Below are positions 34,424 through 45,040 of a stretch of 64,000 nucleotides of DNA, one piece after another (the first letter of the stretch is position 1; each line of letters opens with the position of its first letter). Position numbers and translations under genes: made by a program. Location: assembly GCA_009809945.1 (NCBI GenBank), contig WTPW01000560.1, forward strand, positions 101,569-165,568. The letters are read 5' to 3'. The notes under the pieces were generated by a model, which made no database searches, was not told the origin of the DNA, and saw only the letters and a program-made list of their open reading frames with translations. The stretch comes from Gigaspora margarita (lineage: Eukaryota > Glomeromycota > Glomeromycetes > Diversisporales > Gigasporaceae).

Positions 34424-35675
34424 ACAGAGAATAAAATTTTGCAAAATTAGACAATTTGATTGGCTAAAAATTTTTTTATCTAATTAAATTGCAGAAAACC
34501 CACTAATGGCTCAATTATAATCTCTATTAGTATTGTTCAGCATCCTCACTAAATAACTTATTTAGCATCTATAATATATCAAATTATCAGAATTATTTTT
34601 ATTTTACTTAAAATTTAGTAAATAGATGCATAATTTTGGATTTTTGATTAAAAAAGTCAAATTTAAGTATTTTTTTCTTCAAATTTTAAGTAAATAAAAA
34701 CAATATTGCCAATTTAATATATTTATAGGCTTTGAACAAGTTTATTTAGTGCATTAAGTTAGAATTAATTAGTAAAATGTTGTAAATCATAAGATTTTAT
34801 AAAATTTTATTAATAAAATTCTATAAAATCTTATAATTCACAATATTTTACTAATTAATTCTAACTTAATGCACTAAATAAACTTGTTCAGAACCTAAAA
34901 AAACATTAATTTAGCAAAATTATTTTATTTTTTACTTGAAATTTAAAAAATATGTGCATGATTTTGGATTTTGATTAAAAAAGTCAAATTTAAGCATTTT
35001 TTCTTCAAATTTCAAGTAAAATAAAATATAATATTATTAATTTAATATATTTTTAGGTCCTGGACAAGTTTACCTAGTGCATTAAGTTAAAAATAATTAG
35101 TAAAATTTTGTGAATCATAAGATTTTATAGAATTTTATTAATAAAATTCTATAAAATCTTATGATTCACAATATTTTACTAATTAATTTTAACTTTATAC
35201 ACTAGGTAAACTTGTTCAGAACCTAAAAATATATTAAATTGGCAAAATTATTTTTATTTACTTGAAATTTAAAGAATAGAAGTATAATTTTGGATTTTTG
35301 ATCCAAAAGTCAAATTTAAGTATCTTTTCTTCAAATTTCAAGTAAAATAAAAATAAAAATACTAATTTAATATATTTTTAGGTCCTGAACAAGTTTACTT
35401 AGTGAATAAAGTTAGAATTAATTAGTAAAATTTTGTGAATTATAAGATTTTATAGAATTTTATTAATAAAATTCTATAAAATTTATAATTCACAAATTTT
35501 TATTAATTGATTCTAGTTTTATGCACTAAGTAAACTTGTTTAGGACCTAAAAATATATTAAATCAGTAATGTTATTTTTATTTTACTTAAAATTTGAAGA
35601 AAGATGCTTAAATTTGACTTTTTTGATCAAAAATCCAAAATTATGCATTTATAAAAATGGATTTTGATAAATTTA

Positions 35676-35963
35676 GCAGGTTGCGATATCGCAGGTTAAT
35701 ATTTAAAAAAATTCAAAATGATTATTAGTTAGGCTAGGGTCTGGACTAGTATTAATATTAGATTAGAGAATGCATATATATATGCAAAATTAAGCGCTAA
35801 AAACTTTTAATTAGAAGCCTAAGACTAGTTTACATAATGAAATTTCAAGTTATTTAAAAATTTTGAATTTTTTTGTAATTTTTCTAATTTTTCATTCGTT
35901 TTGTTACACAAGATCCTGTGATCTAATTGGCCAATCATATTAACCTGCGATATAGCAACCTGC
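35676..35963. mobile_element. MITE with doubled GCAGGTT ends
   Basis: GCAGGTTGCGATATCGCAGG at the left is mirrored by CCTGCGATATAGCAACCTGC at the right, each end holding two copies of the CGCAGGTT motif. It interrupts the palindrome array. The target duplication is not clear. Confidence 0.7.
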
Positions 35964-36016
35964 GATATTTAACAACCTCTTATGAAAATAATATAGCTAA
36001 ATTAATATATTTTTAG

Positions 36017-37211
36017 ACAATTTTATTAGAACTCTTTCTGATGATCCTCTGGACCAAAACTTCTCCAAACTACTGACCTATGAAAACTTTATAGTTAATA
36101 TATTTATACATAACAAAAACTTTATCAGAAGCAGCTTGGATAAAGAGTTTCAGATTGCATGTGAGGTGAACTGAAATAGAGATAAAAAAGAATTCTCCTT
36201 GTGGATTTGGCTCTCTGGGCAGAAGTCTTTGTTACTATAGAAGATGTAGTAGAGCAATAACCCTGAAGTTTTTTGTTAAAGATTGTGGAAGTCTCAGTGG
36301 AAACATACTTTTGGTTGAATATATTATTCTACAAAGCATAAAACTTATGCTCTTTGCAAGTTTTGGTACTCCCGATATTCTCTTTGGTTTTTTTGAATTT
36401 TTTGCCAAAAAGTGGAAAAATCAGCTTACTCCCTCCAAAAGATCGACAATATTTACTCTATCCAAATTAGGAATGCACCTATCTAATTCGAATCAAGTCA
36501 CGAGTGGTTTTCGGTTAATATGAAATAAACAATGAATAACACGTGCAAAGTACTTTAGAAGAAATATCGAATAAAAATTTCTTTCTAGAATGTTTTTTTA
36601 GGCGTAGTTTTCTTTTATGTATATATAATACTTTGGCAGAGCGTTTCTCTGTGCAGTATTATATAATTTTTAATTTTGAGGATAGAATTAAGTTTTTTTT
36701 TGTTTTTTTTTTATTTCTTTCCTTTCTTTTTTGTCTTCTTTTCTTTCGAAAATGTATGTCAGCTCCATTATTAGTATAGGTTTTTTCTTCATTCCTCTCA
36801 CCTTTTATCATTTAGTTTTGTTATTACTTGGTATTTCGTATAGGGTTTGAAGTTTTTTCACATTTTTTTACTTTTCCTTTAAATTTTCTTGTTACTTTTT
36901 TTTTTTCTTGTATGATTAAGTACGGATATTAATATCCGACCATACCATAGATGCTAGGTGGGAGGGATTTGAAAAGAAATCCTATATTCTTGGCAGTACT
37001 ATCATTAGGACATCTGATCTCTCTGGAGTATTGGTGCGATAGGACGTATCTGGGCACTCATAGAAGCAGCCGGGTAATGTTAGCCTTATATATTAGAATG
37101 TTAATTCAGGTAGTTATAATAGTAATTATTTTCTAGTTGGCTATAAATTACTTTTTTGTATTCTAGCTAAGTGCTAGCAAGTCCATCAAAGAATAAAAAA
37201 AAAATATATAT
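36017..37211 (+). mobile_element. Non-autonomous LINE-like retroelement, copy 2
   Basis: ATATATTTTTAG is duplicated exactly at 36,005-36,016 and 37,212-37,223. The 3' end is AAGAATAAAAAAAAA. The body aligns with copy 1 through most of its length and ends with AGAAGCAGCCGGGTAATG, related to the AGTAACCGGGTGAGC block of the LINE 3' end. Open frames at 36,311, 36,543 and 36,951 are fragments, not genes. Confidence 0.8.
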
Positions 37212-37879
37212 ATATATTTTTAGGTTCTGAACAAGTTTACTTAATGCATAAAATAAGAAAAATTTTGCGAATCATAAGATTTTATATAATTTTATTAATA
37301 ATTCACAAGATTTCACTAAATAAATCTAACTTAATACATTAAGTAAACTTATTCAGCATCTAAAAATGCATTAAATCAGCAGAATTGTTTTTATTTTACT
37401 TGAAATTTGAAGAAAAGATGCTTAATTTGACTTTTTTGATCAAAAATTCAAAATTATGCATCTATTCTCTAAATTTCAAGTAAAATAAAAATAATTTTGC
37501 TAATTTAATGTATTCCTAGATGCTAAACAAATTTACTTAGTATTCAAAATTAGAATTAATTAATAAAAATTTGTGAATTATAAGATTTTACTAATTATTC
37601 TAGCTTTATGCACTAAGTAAAAGACAACTTTGATATATTGTTAGCAAATTTTTTATTAAGTAAATCAATTTTTATTAATAAGACAAATTTATTTATTGAT
37701 ATAAGTTCTACTCACCTCTAAATTTTTATAAAAATTAGATAATTTTTTATTAGTTAATTTTTATAAAATACGGTTTTGTACCAAAAGAATTTATTATAAT
37801 ACCATGCCAGTAAGCTTTTTACAAAATCTATTAATAAAAAATTATCTGATTTTTATAAAAATTTAGAAGTAGATAGAGT

Positions 37880-38056
37880 AGGACGCTGAAATATATATAG
37901 ATGGATCAAATATAGTTTGCTTATTTTTAGGGTTTTTATATAGATCTTTTTTATTTTTAGTATTTTTTTGCTTATTTTTGAGGTTTTTCTGCAGATTTTT
38001 CTATTTTTAGTAATTATATAATTAACCTAACCTATTAATATATATTTCAGGGTCAT
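37880..38056. mobile_element. F7-related MITE, decayed copy
   Basis: The left end AGGACGCTGAAATATATATA and right end ATATATATTTCAGGGTCA are inverted. The interior matches the element at 51,884-52,063 in the opposite orientation (TTTTTAGGGTTTT, TTTCTGCAGATTTTT). The flanks no longer match. Confidence 0.7.
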
Positions 38057-38145
38057 TGTAGAATTTATTATGCCGAACAAAATTGTCTTAATAATAAAGA
38101 TCAATTTACTTAATAAAAAAGCCACTATTAAGGGGTGTGGCGACA

Positions 38146-38207
38146 TAGCGAAGTTGGAAAGTTGTCACCCCCAAGGAATTTGTAACTCAGGTACAGGGTT
38201 CGAATCC
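38146..38207 (+). promoter_or_regulatory. Internal Pol III-type promoter (box A and box B)
   Basis: Box A TAGCGAAGTTGG is at 38,146-38,157 and box B GGTTCGAATCC at 38,197-38,207, 39 bases apart, as in tRNA genes. Acceptor and T-stem pairing is poor, so it is not a tRNA. A TTTT run at 38,220-38,223 could end Pol III transcription early. Confidence 0.7.
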
Positions 38208-39090
38208 CACTGGAGACGATTTTCGAAAATTATAGCTTTTGTTATAGTAACTGATCTTCGTCGATAAGTTGGGCCATAATAAGGCCTGTTACTTGAGTTG
38301 CACCACCCCTCAGTGTATTCCGTTGATGTAGAAGATTCTAGATCTGTTATGCAGGTTATTAGAATTGCGTAATACCAAGAGAACTTGAAGATCAGAAACC
38401 CTTGGCAAGTCTCGAGCAGAGAGTAGCTGGGCTTTCGACAGTAATACAGAAAAGGAATCAGATGGTGTGTATGAGCCGGCCAGTATGCCTATAACAAGAG
38501 GGTTGGAGGACCCTACCAACTGGGCCGCCGGAGTCGCACCGGAGGAAAAGAACATGTGTTACAGCATCATGTACCAAGGAGAGGGAGTCCATTCAGTTTT
38601 TAAGGCTGGGCCAACTGACCCTTCCGGGCCTACGGATTGGGAGCAGGCAGACAACAGGTCAGGAAAGACAGAAGAGGAATGTGTACGTAGTGACTGGGGT
38701 TTGGTGAACTTTGCAAGGGCAGAAGTAGGTAATGGTAGCGGTTTAATGGTTAGCCCTGACTGCAAGTATATAGGTAAAGCTGTAGCGTAAGTTAGTGAAG
38801 CGTAGGTGATACCTGAGTGGAACAGGGCCACTCTACCAGGTCTCTCACTGGGATAAATTAGTCCTAAGGGAGGTAGAAAAGAATCCGGATTTTGTTCTGG
38901 TAATACAAGAGAGATTGGCAGACAGCAATAATCAGAGAGTTTAAATAGGCAATGACCGGTATGCGGGTTGCAGGTATGGCAGCTAGGGTAGAACCTTAGG
39001 GTGGCTACTTAAATAGGCAACCAAAAGTTGCAGGTGTGGCTAGTTGTACTCTCGTCAATGTACTATGTCGGATAACCCCATGTTGGAAAC

Positions 39091-39386
39091 AGGACCCTAG
39101 ACATATAGTACAGAGGTCTTACATTACGCAATTCAGCAAAAACCCCCGAAATTTGAGAAGCAAAAAAAACAGTTTTTGGCAATTATCTTGGCATCCAGTG
39201 GTCCAATTTGAATGAACTTTTTTTTAAAATGAAGCTCTCAGTGAGGCGCATCTAACAAAAAAAGTTCATTCAATTCTGATTACTGGATCGGAAGTTATTT
39301 AAGTAAATAGATTTTGACATTTTCAGCAAATTAGGTTAAAATTGGCCAAAATTCAGTTATGACCTATATCAAAGATCTGGGGTCCT
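39091..39386. mobile_element. hAT-like MITE, family F7, copy C
   Basis: Exact TTGGAAAC is on both sides (39,083-39,090 and 39,387-39,394). The ends AGGACCCTAGACATATAGTA and AAAGATCTGGGGTCCT are inverted. It lies in the opposite orientation to copies A and B. The truncated element at 44,176 lacks it. Confidence 0.9.
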
Positions 39387-39639
39387 TTGGAAACCCATGA
39401 TTCTACATATTTTGAATAAAACTCTTGCTCCCGAAGTGAGCACCTTAACTTGAAAAAAAAAAAAAAAAAAGCCACTATTAGCATACTATTATTAGGTTTT
39501 ATTAAAACTTAAAATTTAATAATTTTTATTTTTTTGTTGTGTTAGCACTCAATATATTTATTGGCTAATTACACAGTATGACAGACTTCATCATGTAACA
39601 TGCTGGATTTCTAATATCTAGAAATAAAGTGTTCTTAGC

Positions 39640-39835
39640 TACACTTCAGACAATAATAAATAAAATAAAATTTTAAAATTGTGAAATCTTGTGAAATCTT
39701 GCAAAATTATATGAAATTCTATAAAAAATATAATTATAATTTTTTTAAAAAATTTTGAAATTTTGCAAAAAATTGCAAAAATTATAAAATATTGCAAAAT
39801 ATTGTAATATATTGCAAACATGTTATCTTATATTA
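39640..39835. repeat. Short tandem repeat of TTGCAAAATAT type
   Basis: Repeats of CTTGTGAAAT, TTGCAAAATT and ATATTGCAAAATATTG run through it. A mirrored tract (TTTGCAATATTTTACAATAT) lies at 41,595-41,715, on the other side of the foldback array, so the inverted symmetry may extend beyond the defined TIRs. Confidence 0.5.
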
Positions 39836-39889
39836 TTTTTTGCAACTTCCAAAGGGAATGATTAAATAGCAGGTTGTATTTTTTTATAG

Positions 39890-41584
39890 AATAATGTATT
39901 TGTCACACTCTGTAACATTACATTCGTATCACAGGTCTGTAGATCAATACAAAATAGATTTAAATTTTTTTAAACTTTGAGCAAAGATATTTTAATAACC
40001 ACCAAGTCAAATTTGATAAACTTTTTTTTGTTTGAATTTTATAGATTTATAGAATTTAAAAAAAAACTTCATTAAATTTGACTTGGTGGTTGTTAAGATA
40101 TCTTCGCTCAAAGTTTCAAAAAATTCAAAACGTCTATTAAATTAGAAGTAATAACCAAATTTTTCTAAACTTTGAGCGAAGGTATCTTGACAATCACCAA
40201 GTCAAATTTTGATTAACTTTTTTTTGTTTGAATTCTATAGATTTATAGAATTTTAAAAAAAAAGTTCAACGAATTTGATTTGATGCTTGTCAAGATATCT
40301 TTGCTCAAAGTTTTAAAAAAACTCAAAATATCTATCAAAATAGAAATATTAACTAAATTTTTCTAAATTTTGAGTGAAGGTAACTTGACAACCACCAAGT
40401 CAAATTCAATGAACTTTTTTTTGTTTGAATTCTATAGATGCATACAATTCAAAAAAAAATTTCATCGAATTTGACTTGGTGGTTGTCAAGATATCTTTGC
40501 TCAAAGTTTCAAAACAACCCAAAACGTTTATCAAAATAGAAGTAATAACCAAATTTTTCTAAACTTTAAGTGAAGGTATTTTGACAAGCACCCAGTCAAA
40601 TTCGATGAACTTTTTTTTGTTTTAATTTTATAAATTCATAGAATTCATAGAATTCAAACAAAAAAAAAGTTCATCAAATTTGACTTGGTGGTTGTCAAGA
40701 TACCTTTACTCAAAGTTTAAATAAATTTGGTTATTACTTCTATTTTGACTGACATTTTAAGTTTTTTGAAACTTTGAGCGAAGATATCTTGACAACCACC
40801 CAAGTCAAATTTAAAAAACTTTTTTTTTGAATTCTATAAATCTATAAAATTAAAACAAAAAAAAGTTCATCGAATTTGACTTGGTGGTTGTCAAGATACC
40901 TTTACTCAAAGTTTAGAAAAATTTGGTTATTACTTCTATTTTGATAGACATTTTGGGTTTGTTTTAAAACTTTGAGCAAAGATATCTTGACAACCACCAA
41001 GTCAAATTCGATAAAATTTTTTTTTTGAATTGTATGCATCTATAGAATTCAAACAAAAAAAAGTTCATTGAATTTGACTTGGTGGTTGTCATGATAGCTT
41101 CGCTCAAAGTTTAGAAAATTTAGTTATTATTTTTATTTTGATAAATGTTTTGAGTTTTTTTAAAACTTTGAGCAAAGATATCTTGACAAGCATCAAGTCA
41201 AATTCGATGAACTTTTTTTTTTGAATTCTATGAGTCTATAAAATTTAAACAAAAATAAGTTCATTGAATTTGACTTGTGGTTGTCAAGATACCTTCACTC
41301 AAAGTTTAAAAAAATTTGGTTATTACTTCTATTTTGATAAACATTTTGAATTTTTTGAAACTTTGAGTGAAGATATCTTGACAACCACCAAGTCAAATTT
41401 AATGAATTTTTTTTTAAAATTCTATAAATCTATAAAATTCAAACAAAAAAAAGTTCATCAAATTTGACTTGGTGGTTATTAAAATACCTTTGCTTAAAGT
41501 TTAAAAAAATTTAAATCTATTTTGTATTGATCTACAGATCTGTGACACGAATATAATATCACAGGGAGTGACAAATACATTATT
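39890..41584. mobile_element. TIR-flanked element holding eight tandem palindromes
   Basis: The outer inverted repeat of about 75 bp runs from AATAATGTATTTGTCAC to GTGACAAATACATTATT. Inside, a palindromic unit of about 145 bp plus a spacer of about 50 bp repeats eight times, starting near 39,974, 40,168, 40,364, 40,560, 40,769, 40,969, 41,163 and 41,360. Each arm reads AAACTTTGAGC, then ATCTTGACAACCACCAAGTC, then its inverse. There is no protein-coding capacity. Its arm sequence distantly resembles the F4 foldbacks. Confidence 0.8.
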
Positions 41585-41800
41585 CCTTTTTTTATTTGCA
41601 ATATTTTACAATATTTTAAAATTTCTTTTGTAATATTTCAAAAGATTTCTTTTTGAAATCTAGTATATTAATTGCAATTTTTTAAAAGATTTTGTATGCA
41701 ATTTCTTTTGAAAAATTTAATATATTTTTTTTGCTAACATTGTTAGTCAAATAAAAGTAGTAAGAATTAGTTATTAGATTAAAAAATCTGTGGTTCTTTG

Positions 41801-42349
41801 TTAATTAATGATCCACCACAAATCGATAGTGTGATCATAGTATAACGTGATACAAATTACTATGTAAATTCTATAATATAAAAATATTTTTGGTAACCTA
41901 AAGAAAACTTAGAAAACTTTTTTTCTTACTAAGTTAATAAGTCATGTCTACTAAGTAAAAATTGTAGAGCTCTTCGAAACGAATCTAATGGTAGTTAGAT
42001 ACTCAAAATCAGGCTAGTAGATAATGAGATATCTTCAAAAACTGATTGGTTAACTATAAAATTTTATGTAAACAAACCTATTGTTTACATATAGTCAGCC
42101 AATTATTTTTTGAAGATATCTTATCATCTAATGGTCTGATTTTAATGATCTAACTACTATTAGACTCGTCTTGATGTGCTTTACAATTTTTACTTAGTCG
42201 ATATGACTTATTGACTTAGTAAAAAAAGGGTTACTTTGGGTAGACAAAAAAATTTCTACATTTTAGAATTTACATATCAACAAATAGTAAGGATCTGTGC
42301 TATATTACACTATGATCACACTATCAATTTGTGGCAGATCATTAATTAA
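41801..42349. mobile_element. Foldback element, family F6, copy 2
   Basis: The ends TTAATTAATGATCCACCACA and TGTGGCAGATCATTAATTAA (approximately inverse) enclose arms that meet near 42,080. It has the same ATCATAGTATAACGTGATAC block and inner arms as the copy at 12,451, with no insertions. Confidence 0.8.
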
Positions 42350-42729
42350 AACTAATAAAAAATTTATTATTAGTTTATAAACTTTTTTACCAAATTTTAT
42401 AAAATATTTGGCTTGTATTTTTAAATATAAATTTATAAATTATTGTCTACTTTTTAAGATAAAGATTTGGAATTTTTATTATTGTTTAAAACTAGTAATT
42501 AAAATTTTTTATACTTTTTGTTCTACTAGTTGTTTTGCTATCTGTAATTTGTACAACTATTACTATTATTGAGATTTGAAATTTAGCTAATCAGATACTA
42601 AAAAGTTTAAAATATAAATTAAAAATAGAGTGTTGCTATTTCTACCTTACTTTTGCTAATGCTATTTTCTAATTGGTCTTCAACTCTTCTGATCTAGTCA
42701 TATATAATGTAATACAAATAGAGATTATA

Positions 42730-42988
42730 TGGGTTGCCGTCAATAGAAATCAGGCAGATCTACATTTAAAAAAAAATTAATACCTTAATTTTCACAGCTC
42801 ATATATCGATGAATTTTAAAGCTATCTTGATGATTTAATATTCAAAAGAAAGCTTAAATTGTAAGCTTTCATTTGAATATTAAACCATCAAGATAGCTTC
42901 AAAATTCATCGATATATGAGCTTTGAAAATTAAGGTATTAATTTTTTTTCAGATGTAAATCTGCCTGATTTCTATTGACGGCAGCCCA
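42730..42988. mobile_element. TA-flanked foldback, F4-related, nearly perfect
   Basis: The arms TGGGTTGCCGTCAATAGAAA and TTTCTATTGACGGCAGCCCA are almost exact inverses through a short centre near 42,855. TA lies on both sides. Terminal GTCARTAGAAA relates it to F4. Confidence 0.85.
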
Positions 42989-42991
42989 TAT

Positions 42992-43410
42992 GGTGCTAGA
43001 AGCCTATAGTCAACAGTTATACAAAGATTTTTTGAGGTTGTTTTAATTTTTAAATGGCTATAACTTTTTATCTAAAAGTTATTAAAAAATCTAACTAGTA
43101 AATTTGTAAAGCTATATCAGCTCTACATGTATACCAAATATTTTTTCAAAATCTTATCACTATAAAGAGTTGATGCTTTTTGAAAATTGAAATTTTATAT
43201 GTAAAATATATAAAATTTCAATTTTCAAAATACATATAGTGATAAGATTTTGAAAAGATATTTGGTACATATGTAGAGCTAATATAGCTTTACAAAATTA
43301 CTGGCCAGATTTTTTTTAAAAACTCTTAGCTAAAAAGTTATTGCTATTTAAAAATTGAAACAATTTCAAAAAAGCTTTGTGTAACTGTTGAGTATAGGCT
43401 TTCAGCACTA
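42992..43410. mobile_element. Foldback element, family F8, copy 1
   Basis: The arms TGCTAGAAGCCTATAGTCAA and TTGAGTATAGGCTTTCAGCA are inverted. The inner arms (TTTCAATTTTCAAAATACAT) complete a long hairpin. A related copy is at 48,187-48,593. Confidence 0.75.
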
Positions 43411-43534
43411 AATAATTTTGGATTCTTGCATTTTGACCAATATTTAGATTACACAAAATTTTATCATGTGATCTGCACAGCAATAATAGCTAATCAAAAT
43501 TTGAACCTGGAGCAGGTTCAAGCTATCCTATAAT

Positions 43535-43882
43535 TGACAATAGTCACTATATAGTAAAGCCCAAATTCTACTATATAAATTGATATTATTGCTTAAATAA
43601 ACTTATTTGGAAGATCAAAATACACTTATTGTAAAATTTTTAGCAAAATTGAAAAAATGTTTTATTATTTAACTTTTAACTTTTAGGTTTGACAAAAAAT
43701 TACAATTTTTTTAAAAAATATATTTAACAAAAATAAAAATTAAAAGCTAAATAATAAAAACTTCTTTAATTTATTTAAAAATTTAATAAAATATTATTTT
43801 GATTTTCTAAACATATTTACTTAAGCATTTGTAATTGATTTATATAGTAAAATTCAAACTTTACTATATAGTAACTACTTGT
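43535..43882. mobile_element. Foldback element, family F5, copy 2
   Basis: The left arm ATAGTCACTATATAGTAAAG and right arm CTTTACTATATAGTAACTAC enclose ATTATTTAACTTTTAACTTT and its inverse, as in the copy at 4,322. Confidence 0.7.
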
Positions 43883-43886
43883 AATT

Positions 43887-44080
43887 GAACTAGAAATTGG
43901 TTTATTTTAAACCAAGTTCTGGTTAAAATAAACCCAAAATGACTCAATTTAAACCAAGTCTGGTTCAAATAAACTAATAGTTATTCAAAATTGAACTATC
44001 TTAGATTTGTTTGAACTAGAACTTGGTTCAAATTGGGCCACTTTGGGTTTATTTTAAGAACCAATTTCTAGTTCAATAAA
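43887..44080. mobile_element. Palindromic MITE with TTGAACTAGAA ends
   Basis: TTGAACTAGAAATTGGTTTA is mirrored by AACCAATTTCTAGTTCAA. Repeated ACTTGGTTCAAATTGGG and its inverse fill the interior. It interrupts the tail of an F5 region. Confidence 0.7.
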
Positions 44081-44175
44081 AAAAGATGTTTTAACAATTG
44101 CAAATAAATGCTATATAGTAAAGTCAAATTTTACTATAAAACGATTATATATACTAAGTAAATATATTCAGAAAA

Positions 44176-44388
44176 TAGGCAATGACTGGTATGCAGGTTG
44201 CAGGTATGGCAACTAGATTAGGACCTTTGAGTGGCTACTTAAATAGACAATCAAAAGTTGTAAATGTGGCTAGTTGTACTCTTGTCAATATACTATGACA
44301 AGTATCCTCCATATAGTTAACACTTAATTTTAAATATCTTGAATAAAACTCTTACTCCCGAAGTAATCACCTTAACTAGAAAAAAAAA
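44176..44388 (+). mobile_element. 5'-truncated copy of the 38.1-kb SINE-like element
   Basis: AGGCAATGACTGGTATGCAG through CTTAACTAGAAAAAAAAAA follows the last part of the 38,131-39,470 element closely, but with no MITE at the TTGGAAAC site. 5' truncation with a poly-A end points to LINE-type reverse transcription. The target duplication was not resolved. Confidence 0.8.
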
Positions 44389-44403
44389 ATATTTAGAAGA
44401 TTA

Positions 44404-44992
44404 AAATATAAGGAGGAAGAGTATTGTAGCATAGTACCTAATTTAGTGCACTAACAATATCTTATAAACTGTTGATCAGAATTATATAATTTTGGTACTA
44501 TTCAATTCGTCTCATCGAGACAAATCGAATGGCACCAAAATTATATGATTCTGACTGATAGTTCACAAGATATTATTATTTAACCAAAATTATCTATATA
44601 TAATGTAGATATGCCTAATTGGCACAGTGCCTAATTTGGTGCACTAACGATATCTCACAAACTGTTAATCAGAATCGTATGATTTTGGTACCATTCAATT
44701 TATCTCATTGAAACAAATCGAATGGTACCAAAATTATATAATTCTAACTGATAGCTCACAAAATATTATATTAGAGATCTTTAGTGTGCCAAAATAGACA
44801 TTGTGCTAGTGTTTTTAAATAAATATTTAAAAGGTAATATCTCATAGTTGAGTAATTGAAATCAGGTAATTTTGGTACTATTTGATTCGTCTTAATGAGA
44901 CAAAGTGAATGGCACCAAAATCGATTGATATATCACATGATATGCATCATAGAACTTAATCATGTTACAATACTCTCTCTTCTTTATATTCT
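44404..44992. mobile_element. TIR-flanked element with three tandem palindromes
   Basis: The outer ends AAATATAAGGAGGAAGAGTA and TACTCTCTCTTCTTTATATT are inverted. Inside, three palindromes of the ATTTTGGTACYATTCAATTC / GAATGGTACCAAAAT kind lie at about 44,450-44,575, 44,640-44,765 and 44,830-44,940. It has the same plan as the larger element at 39,890. Confidence 0.7.
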
Positions 44993-45040
44993 AGCAAATT
45001 TTTTTATAAATCAAAAAACTTTTTATTTATTAACATAAGC

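Larger units (their letters stand above)
33395..37625. repeat. Array of alternating palindromes, period about 330 bp
   Basis: Palindrome A (GTTTACTTAGTGCATTAAGT to ACTTAATGCACTAAATAAAC) occurs at about 33,400, 34,735, 35,050, 35,382, 37,220 and 37,520. Palindrome B (ATTTACTTGAAATTTAAAGA, then TTTGGATTTTTGATC) alternates with it. Three insertions split the array: the 835-bp palindrome, the MITE at 35,676 and retroelement copy 2. Confidence 0.7.
38131..39470 (+). mobile_element. Long SINE-like element with tRNA-like promoter and poly-A
   Basis: AAAAAAGCCACTATTA occurs before (38,115-38,130) and after (39,465-39,480) the element, which ends in an 18-base A-run: a retrotransposition signature. 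The 5' end carries box A and box B. The body is clearly richer in G+C than its surroundings. Frames on both strands are open between 38,310 and 38,831, the longest 107 codons at 38,467-38,790. None matches a family I know, and their mirrored positions suggest composition, not coding. An F7 MITE interrupts it; without that it is about 1.04 kb. A 5'-truncated copy lies at 44,176. Confidence 0.8.

Noticed and set aside
36311..37136. Three short plus-strand frames
   Set aside because: All lie inside retroelement copy 2 and are not conserved in copies 1 and 3.
38131..38219. Possible functional tRNA gene
   Set aside because: Boxes A and B are good, but the acceptor stem pairs at only about four of seven positions and the T-stem at three of five. 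It is followed by a long body and poly-A, so it is a SINE head.
39890..41584. Resemblance of the regular repeat array to a CRISPR array
   Set aside because: Units are 145-bp palindromes with related spacers of similar sequence, in a eukaryotic repeat context. There are no unique 30-bp spacers and no cas genes.
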